NCBI GenBank assembly: GCA_964346815.1
Contig: CAYFWF010000003.1
Location: 62,001-126,000 of the forward strand
Direction: 5' to 3'
Length of the DNA: 64,000 bases
Source: CAYFWF01 sp964346815
Lineage (GTDB): Bacteria > Acidobacteriota > Aminicenantia > Aminicenantales > Aminicenantaceae
Positions 58,766 through 64,000 of the stretch are shown here, piece after piece; position 1 is the first letter of the stretch; the number at the start of each line of letters is the position of its first letter. Under the pieces are notes generated by a model. That model did no database searches. It was not told the origin of the DNA and worked only from the letters and a program-made list of their open reading frames with translations. The position numbers and the translations under genes are program-made.

Positions 58766-61183
58766 TCATCCTCGAGAAATTCCTTCATCGAATCCCATTT
58801 TTTTCAAGAGAATATCGAATCTTGGATCAGAGCGTATCCGATCGAATATCGGAAATCCCCTCAAATATATCATCCAATGGTCATGTGCTTCATATCCTTC
58901 GTCCAGCCATTGGAAGGCATTGTCCTTTTGGCCGAGTCCTGTGTATATTGTCGCTATTCCGCACGGAGAAACATATCTCTTCTTTGAAAGATCCAGCAGC
59001 CCTTGAAGCACCTGGACGGCCTTATCCTTCATCCCTGCGATCCCATACAGGTAACCCAGATTCGACTCCACGAACAGGACATTCCTTCCCGATATCTTTC
59101 TTCCTTTTTGAATGGCTGATAGAGCTTCCTGGTACATCCCTTTCTCTCCATAAGAATAAGCGAGGAAAAAATAGGAAACATAAAAATGGGGATTCATTTG
59201 GATGGTTTTGTGTAACTCTTTTATGGCCGAATCATAACGGCGCAGAAAATAGAGAGTGGCACCGACTGCAGAATTGATCATCGGAGAGAGAGGGTCGAGT
59301 TCACAAGCCCTCTCTATTTCTGCTAAGGCCTCTTCATCTCTTCCCCATGTCGCCAAAGATACAGCATACCAATGGCGAGCCGTCGAATAGCTCGGATTCA
59401 ATTCGATGACTTGTCTATATTCCTGCTCTGCGGCTTTCCAGTCCCAGTCATATATCTGCTTTATCCACGCCTGTAAGGCCTGAGCCCTGGCAAGAGTAGG
59501 ATCCATCTCCAATGCCTTTTTCGCCGCAGCTTTTGCCCGGGGGAAGGCTTCATGGGGAGGAAGGAAGTCATAGTATCCCAGCATGTTGTAATAGAAGGCG
59601 AGTCCGGCATAGGCCAATGCATAAGTGGGATCTCGTTCGATCGCCAAATGGAAACATTCCAGGCTTTTCTTAAAACCTTCCTCTGTCATCCTGTTCATGT
59701 GGAAGCGTCCCTTCAAGTACAGTTTGTAAGCTTCCGGATCGTCGGTTGACCTTTTTGTGAGCTTGGCTCTTTCTCCTCCTAAAAGCTTAACTTTAAGCTT
59801 ATCGACAATCGCGAGAGCCACATCGTCCTGGACGGCAAAGATATCCTGCATTTTCCGGTCATAGCTTTCTGACCAGAGCTGATACCCATCGACAACATTG
59901 GTGAGCTGGGCGGATATTCTGAGGTGGTCCCCCGCCTTCCTCACGCTGCCCTCTAACACAGTTTCCACATTCAGTTGTTTTCCGATTTCCCTAATATCCA
60001 GACTTTTTCCCTTGAAGGAAAACGCCGAAGTCCGGCCAACTACTCTTATGCCGCTGATCTTGGCAAGAGCATTGATCAATTCTTCTGCTATGCCGTCACA
60101 AAAATATTCCTGGTCTTTTTCAGAACTGAGGTCGGCGAAGGGTAGAACTGCGACTGTATTTTTCCACTCGGCACCTTTTTTTTTTGATTTCCTGATCACT
60201 TTTTCTGGAATTGTTCTTATGGAGAGTGGAAGGCCTCTCTCGATCCTCTTCAAGTCTTCCAAAAGATCCTCAGCCTTCTGGTACCTTTTTTCTTTATTCT
60301 TCTCCATACAAGTAAGTATCACAGAGCTGAGATCCTCGCTGATCTCACGATTGAGATCTCTTGGATTGGGAGTAGGCTCGGTTTTGTGTCTTATGGCAAC
60401 TCCTATCGCTGTCTCAGCTTCAAAAGGGACTCTACCTGTGAGCATTTCGAACAGAATCGCTCCCAGGGAATAGAGATCGGTACGCCGATCGATCCTTTTT
60501 CCCTCCACCTGTTCTGGAGACATGTAATCTGGGGTTCCCATGATCACTCCTGCCTCTGTTATCTCTCTTGTTTTCAGAGAGCGTGCTAAACCGAAATCCA
60601 TAATTTTTGCATTCCAGTCTTTATCGATCATGATGTTCTGTGGCTTTAAATCCCGATGAACAATCCCTATTCTGTGTGCTTCGATGAGTCCCTCGCATAT
60701 CTGTTTAGCAAAAAAAAGTGCCCTTTCTTCTGATATCTTTTTTTCATTTTCAATGGTGCTTTTTAAATCCTTGCCCGGGACATACTCCATGATGATAAAG
60801 AGAGTTTCTTCTTCTTTGCTGAGGTGATACATCCGGCAGACATTCTTGTGAGAGATTTTCCTGGCAAGTTTTAGCTCATTCCTGAAACGCTTCACCGTTT
60901 CCTCATCAACTGCAACTTGAGGTTTTAGCAGCTTTAAGGCCACCTCCTCATCGATTTCTTCATCGACGACTTTGTATACCGTTCCCATACCCCCTTTACC
61001 CAGCTCCCCGAGAACTTTATATCTTCTTGCAAAAGTGCTTCCGGTGGACAGCTTTTTCATCCGGATTTCCAGAGTTTGAGTTTGGGACAAATCTTTCATA
61101 GGGGATGCGGATAGCGGGGATGCACATTTGCCGCAAAAAAAGCTTTCAGGAGGGTTTTCGAAATGACACTTGGGACATTTCAT
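58766..61183 (-). CDS. Ser/Thr protein kinase with zinc ribbon, TolB-like domain and TPRs
   Basis: An 805-residue protein. N-terminal zinc ribbon with two Cys pairs (CPKC and CGKC). Kinase domain about residues 55-320 with GKGGMGTVYKV, catalytic HRDLKPQN, DFGLA and MSPEQVEG. A TolB/FlgO-like domain follows (AVLPFADLSSEKDQEYFCDG, GIAEELINAL, VVGRTSAFSFKGK), then a TPR array (LAYAGLAFYYNMLG; ARHWYAVSLATWG; PHFYVSYFFLAYSYG). No transmembrane helix is obvious between kinase and TolB-like part, so it is probably cytoplasmic. Substrates are unknown. The same layout is common in Acidobacteriota-like genomes. Confidence 0.9.
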   Translation of the reverse strand: MKCPKCHFENPPESFFCGKCASPLSASPMKDLSQTQTLEIRMKKLSTGSTFARRYKVLGELGKGGMGTVYKVVDEEIDEEVALKLLKPQVAVDEETVKRFRNELKLARKISHKNVCRMYHLSKEEETLFIIMEYVPGKDLKSTIENEKKISEERALFFAKQICEGLIEAHRIGIVHRDLKPQNIMIDKDWNAKIMDFGLARSLKTREITEAGVIMGTPDYMSPEQVEGKRIDRRTDLYSLGAILFEMLTGRVPFEAETAIGVAIRHKTEPTPNPRDLNREISEDLSSVILTCMEKNKEKRYQKAEDLLEDLKRIERGLPLSIRTIPEKVIRKSKKKGAEWKNTVAVLPFADLSSEKDQEYFCDGIAEELINALAKISGIRVVGRTSAFSFKGKSLDIREIGKQLNVETVLEGSVRKAGDHLRISAQLTNVVDGYQLWSESYDRKMQDIFAVQDDVALAIVDKLKVKLLGGERAKLTKRSTDDPEAYKLYLKGRFHMNRMTEEGFKKSLECFHLAIERDPTYALAYAGLAFYYNMLGYYDFLPPHEAFPRAKAAAKKALEMDPTLARAQALQAWIKQIYDWDWKAAEQEYRQVIELNPSYSTARHWYAVSLATWGRDEEALAEIERACELDPLSPMINSAVGATLYFLRRYDSAIKELHKTIQMNPHFYVSYFFLAYSYGEKGMYQEALSAIQKGRKISGRNVLFVESNLGYLYGIAGMKDKAVQVLQGLLDLSKKRYVSPCGIATIYTGLGQKDNAFQWLDEGYEAHDHWMIYLRGFPIFDRIRSDPRFDILLKKMGFDEGISRG

Positions 61184-61238
61184 TATTAAGTTTCTTTTGG
61201 CTGATTTATGAAAAAAATATCAATTTATTGGGAAATAG

Positions 61239-62804
61239 TCAAATCGATTCCGACTGAGATTCTTTTCGATTTTCAGCAAATTGGGTTTTTTTAAGGTAGA
61301 CGTAAGGATCATAATGGATTGATCTTTCAGGAAGGTAATGCCAAAAAGGCCCCAGCTCTTGTCGTATACACTCGATATAAAACTCCGGGATTTCCTTGGA
61401 TTTACCTCCAAAAAATGCCCGGGTATTGTGGTCTGTCTCGAGCATTTTCCGGATTCTTTTCAGATAGGTGAGCCGCGAGTGCCTATCCGAAGATACAGAG
61501 CGCAATACATTCATCATGCCAAGAATATTAGGTCCCTGAGCGATGAACCGACGGTATATGTTTCTCCAGGAGAATGAATAATTCAGAAGGTCTATGATAT
61601 GGTCATACAGCTCAGTCCATGTGTAATTCAAGGGCTGTATATTTATCGCTTTAAAATTATTGAGGAAGGGGAAAGGGAAAGGGATGATTCTCCCTGCCCG
61701 CTGCAAATCCAAATCGTACAATGTGCTTTCTCCATAAGATGTGAACAACTGGTAAACGGGAAACGCTCCAGGACAAAGGTCTACAAATCTTTTGGTGAGC
61801 TCAAAAGGTTCTTTTCCTTTGTCTATATCTAGACCGAGGATAAAATTTGTTTGCACATAAGGGATATATCGCAGAATCATATTGACTTGTTGAGCCACTT
61901 CCTGCAATTTTTTCTCTCCGATCAAATTTTCTGATTTCGACTTGTTCCCAAAATCTTGCCAGGATTCAATCCCGGGTAATATGGCTTTGAATCCAATTTT
62001 TTGCATCCTCCGGCAGTGGGATTCTGTCAGTAAGGAAAGACTGCTTTCTGCAATGAATTGGACGGAATGAGCAGGCACAGCTTCCTCGATTGCATCCATG
62101 CACTTATTGAATTGGACGCCAAAATTCGGATCCTGCCATCCTGCCTGGGGATTCCTCATGTTTTTCATTATAAACCGGAGGTCTGCTGTCAATTGTTCAT
62201 AACAAAGGGGCTTGAAATCCACGGCTGAGTCAATACAGAAGCTGCAGCTATAGGGGCATCCGAAGCTGCTGATGAGAGGGACAATTTTGAGTCCACGGAC
62301 TTTGTTAAGTGCAGCGTTTATAAAATCCCAGCGTTCTTCTACACTGGGCAATTCGCTCGGATGATCTTTGGCTGTAAGAAAGATGCCTGAAGGTCGATAT
62401 TCCTTGCAATCATTCAGAACTTCGAGGATGAGAGGTCTATCGGTAAGTCCAAGGACATAATCAAAATATTTACAGGCATCTTCCGGATAGCTTCTGGCGT
62501 GGGGCCCTCCCAGGACAGTCACAGCCCTTTTCTTCCGAAAATAATTGCTGATTGCATAGGCGAGTAGAGCGGCATGGGTGAATGCCCCCACAAAAACCAT
62601 ATCTATCTCGTCTGGAAGTTCATGGAATACATCTTCAAAACCGGTGTAGCAGATGTACTCCACCTCATGGCCAGCCTGTCTGCACCAGACTGCAACAACC
62701 TGGCACATGATGCTTGCGTTATTGGGATACATTATCCGTGCGTACCAGGATCGTTTTGGTCCGTTTGTGACCAAGTCAATAACGGCAACTTTGAATTTCT
62801 TCAT
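61239..62804 (-). CDS. B12-binding-type radical SAM protein
   Basis: A 521-residue protein; ATG 62804 follows GGGGAG. An N-terminal Rossmann-like part with a cobalamin-type layout (MVFVGAFTHAALLAYAISNY, VLGGPHARSYPED) precedes the radical SAM barrel with cluster motif CPYSCSFC. The C-terminal third (LLNYSFSWRNIYRRFIAQGP) is of unassigned type. It may carry out a methylation or C-C bond chemistry on a lipid or cofactor, but the substrate is unknown. It stands alone between the kinase and the AT-rich end region. Confidence 0.8.
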   Translation of the reverse strand: MKKFKVAVIDLVTNGPKRSWYARIMYPNNASIMCQVVAVWCRQAGHEVEYICYTGFEDVFHELPDEIDMVFVGAFTHAALLAYAISNYFRKKRAVTVLGGPHARSYPEDACKYFDYVLGLTDRPLILEVLNDCKEYRPSGIFLTAKDHPSELPSVEERWDFINAALNKVRGLKIVPLISSFGCPYSCSFCIDSAVDFKPLCYEQLTADLRFIMKNMRNPQAGWQDPNFGVQFNKCMDAIEEAVPAHSVQFIAESSLSLLTESHCRRMQKIGFKAILPGIESWQDFGNKSKSENLIGEKKLQEVAQQVNMILRYIPYVQTNFILGLDIDKGKEPFELTKRFVDLCPGAFPVYQLFTSYGESTLYDLDLQRAGRIIPFPFPFLNNFKAINIQPLNYTWTELYDHIIDLLNYSFSWRNIYRRFIAQGPNILGMMNVLRSVSSDRHSRLTYLKRIRKMLETDHNTRAFFGGKSKEIPEFYIECIRQELGPFWHYLPERSIHYDPYVYLKKTQFAENRKESQSESI

Positions 62805-63890
62805 TCGACTCCCCAAATTAAAGTTGGATGTTTATCTCCTGCTGCTCAGTCTTTAGTAACTTTTCCCTTCCCATAAACAGGCTTTTTAATGTCGATCCAG
62901 GATAATTCTTAATTGCTTATATCACAGGAAAAAAAGGTTGTCAAAAGGATGTGAGGTGTATCCAAAGCTAGCAGACCTATGTTGGAAGCATTTGGGAATG
63001 TTTTCGCTCCAGTCAGATTTTATACGCCAGTCCCTCGCTAAACTTCTCGGCCTTGCGGAACTCCGCATATTTATTTAGCGAACGAGGCTATGCGTATTAG
63101 TTTAGTTGCCTCTGCTGATAACTACACTTCTAAGTCACACAGTGTCATTGAGATTTCTTGGAATGGAAAATGGAGTTCTAACCTCGAAGAAATGAAGAAA
63201 TATCTCATCGTAAAAGAAATAAAAGGAAAGAAAGGAAAAATTCAACCTGATGTAAAAAAGGCAGAGGCTTAATTCAAATCTTTGTCAAAGTCAATTGTGC
63301 CTATTGAAGATTTGAGTTTTGAGATTTAAGCCCCTATCAGCCACTACAATAACAATTCAGATAATCTTGTTAATTGAGAAGAAATGTGTCTCCTTTTTAT
63401 CAAATAAAAGTTCCTAATTAATTCCGATTTGGCGTGCCCAAAATCTTCTTTAGGAATACACTCATCAACCCCCCTTTTGCTGACAACAGCCGGCTTTCAC
63501 CCAATTTAACCTTTGTCCAAATTCCACTGAGACAGCACAAATCCCATACTGCGGCTAGTCGTTAAAGATACAAAAAGGGGTTAGCCAACTCTAATGAAAA
63601 ATCATCTTGAGAGGTAATTGTCTGGAGTATTCAATTTTTGTTATATTCAATATCTATTATAATTCTTAAATATAAAAAGCGGGGCATTTTGTGAAAAGGG
63701 GACCTTCCTCTCCTCATCAATTCTCCTTCATTTCTAATTATGTTCCTCTGTATGAGGAAACAAAAGAAATCAATTCAAAATGCAATCCAATCTAGACTTG
63801 CAGTGTGTAAAAGGAAAGATTGCTTCTTAACATAATTGCAATAGCAATTTACATAGATTGTGCAAATATTAATTTAGAAGGAGGTTTTAA
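62805..63890. other. AT-rich intergenic region with a repeat and no clear gene
   Basis: About 1.09 kb between the radical SAM gene and the last partial gene. It holds copy B of the dispersed repeat (63001-63068) and an inverted repeat CCTCGCTAAA / TTTAGCGAACGAGG flanking it. A frame at 63090-63272 (60 codons) has no RBS and no recognisable product. No RNA gene was identified. The region is more AT-rich than its neighbours. Confidence 0.5.
63001..63068 (+). repeat. Dispersed repeat, copy B
   Basis: Matches 2708-2777 over about 68 bp and ends with the same TGCGGA-AC-TCCGCA hairpin. It is followed by TTTAGCGAACGAGG, which pairs with CCTCGCTAAA inside the repeat. Unlike copy A it is not flanked by the GTCCCAAAGTG terminal repeats. 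Confidence 0.6.
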
Positions 63891-64000
63891 ATGAAAAAAA
63901 CAATTTTTATGACTTTTTTTCTGCTGGTTCTTATTGCATCTTTTGTTCTTTTACCAGCTAATGCAGTTTATGCGAAACAACTTAAACGTGAGCTCACCGT
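63891..64000 (+). CDS. Secreted protein, N-terminus only
   Basis: The first 36 residues of a gene that continues past the window. It starts MKKTIFMTFFLLVLIASFVL and ends its signal peptide near PANAVYA, then KQLKRELTV. RBS AGAAGGAGG lies 7 nt before the ATG. It is exported across the inner membrane; nothing more can be said of the function. Confidence 0.75.
   Translation, partial: MKKTIFMTFFLLVLIASFVLLPANAVYAKQLKRELT

Noticed and set aside
63090..63272. 60-codon frame beginning MRISLVASADNY
   Set aside because: No RBS, no family, and it lies directly after a repeat in AT-rich DNA; coding status cannot be supported.
63517..63555. TTGTCC and ACAGCACAA as an activator palindrome
   Set aside because: The arms are 13 nt apart instead of 3, and no -24/-12 element follows.
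1..64000. CRISPR arrays, tRNA or rRNA genes, prophage or integrase genes
   Set aside because: No direct-repeat array, cloverleaf or rRNA-like segment was noticed on either strand, and no phage-type proteins are encoded; a covariance-model search would be needed to exclude small RNAs.

Overview
The window reads as a chromosomal segment of a Gram-negative bacterium. There are BamA-type and other outer-membrane beta-barrels, lipoprotein signal peptides with lipoboxes, and FtsH and RpoD housekeeping genes. A Ser/Thr kinase with a TolB-like domain and TPR repeats, many BON and PRC-barrel proteins and an N-type ATP synthase operon recall deep-branching anaerobic lineages such as Acidobacteriota/Aminicenantes. 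That placement is inference from gene content only; no rRNA or tRNA gene was seen.

Layout. 0-11 kb: DHH phosphoesterase, M50 site-2 protease, a 325-bp MITE-like element, a P2-type cation ATPase, small envelope and stress proteins, a PRC-barrel protein, an HtrA PDZ remnant and Hsp20. 11-19.5 kb: diadenylate cyclase-like protein, BamA-family protein, patatin, HhH protein, FtsH and RpoD. 19.5-24.6 kb: zinc-ribbon protein, second PRC-barrel protein, P-loop/APH kinase, HPF-cold-shock fusion and a six-BON secreted protein. 24.7-41.8 kb: one long, tightly packed plus-strand run: PEP synthase, phosphoglycerate mutase, a nine-gene N-type ATP synthase (atpDCQRBEFAG order), PfkB, adenylate kinase, DUF72, PolX and LigA. 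41.8-46.7 kb: truncated Usp, CARDB lipoprotein, flavodoxin-like protein, AI-2E transporter, and a winged-helix gene followed by a BON gene broken by a stop. 46.8-54.9 kb: large peptidase/propeller/barrel protein, cation antiporter, TrkA-C protein, CopB-type ATPase and pterin dehydratase. 54.9-62.8 kb, minus strand: plsY remnant, C45-type Ntn hydrolase, acyl-CoA synthetase, Ser/Thr kinase and radical SAM protein. 62.8-63.9 kb is AT-rich and mostly empty, and the start of a secreted protein runs off the end.

The most interesting signal is regulatory. At least eight promoters in this one window carry a -24/-12 element (TGGCAT-N5-TTGY type) with exact GG-N10-G spacing, as expected for sigma-54. 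Six of the seven clearest intergenic regions also carry an inverted repeat close to TTGTCCTGT-N3-ACAGGACAA, centred 83-105 bp upstream of the GG. This looks like the binding site of one unidentified enhancer-binding protein. The controlled genes (M50 protease, LysM-like lipoprotein, two PRC-barrel/BON groups, zinc-ribbon protein, AI-2E transporter, winged-helix/BON operon, TrkA-C/CopB operon) form a coherent envelope and ion-stress set. Neither the activator nor rpoN is in the window.
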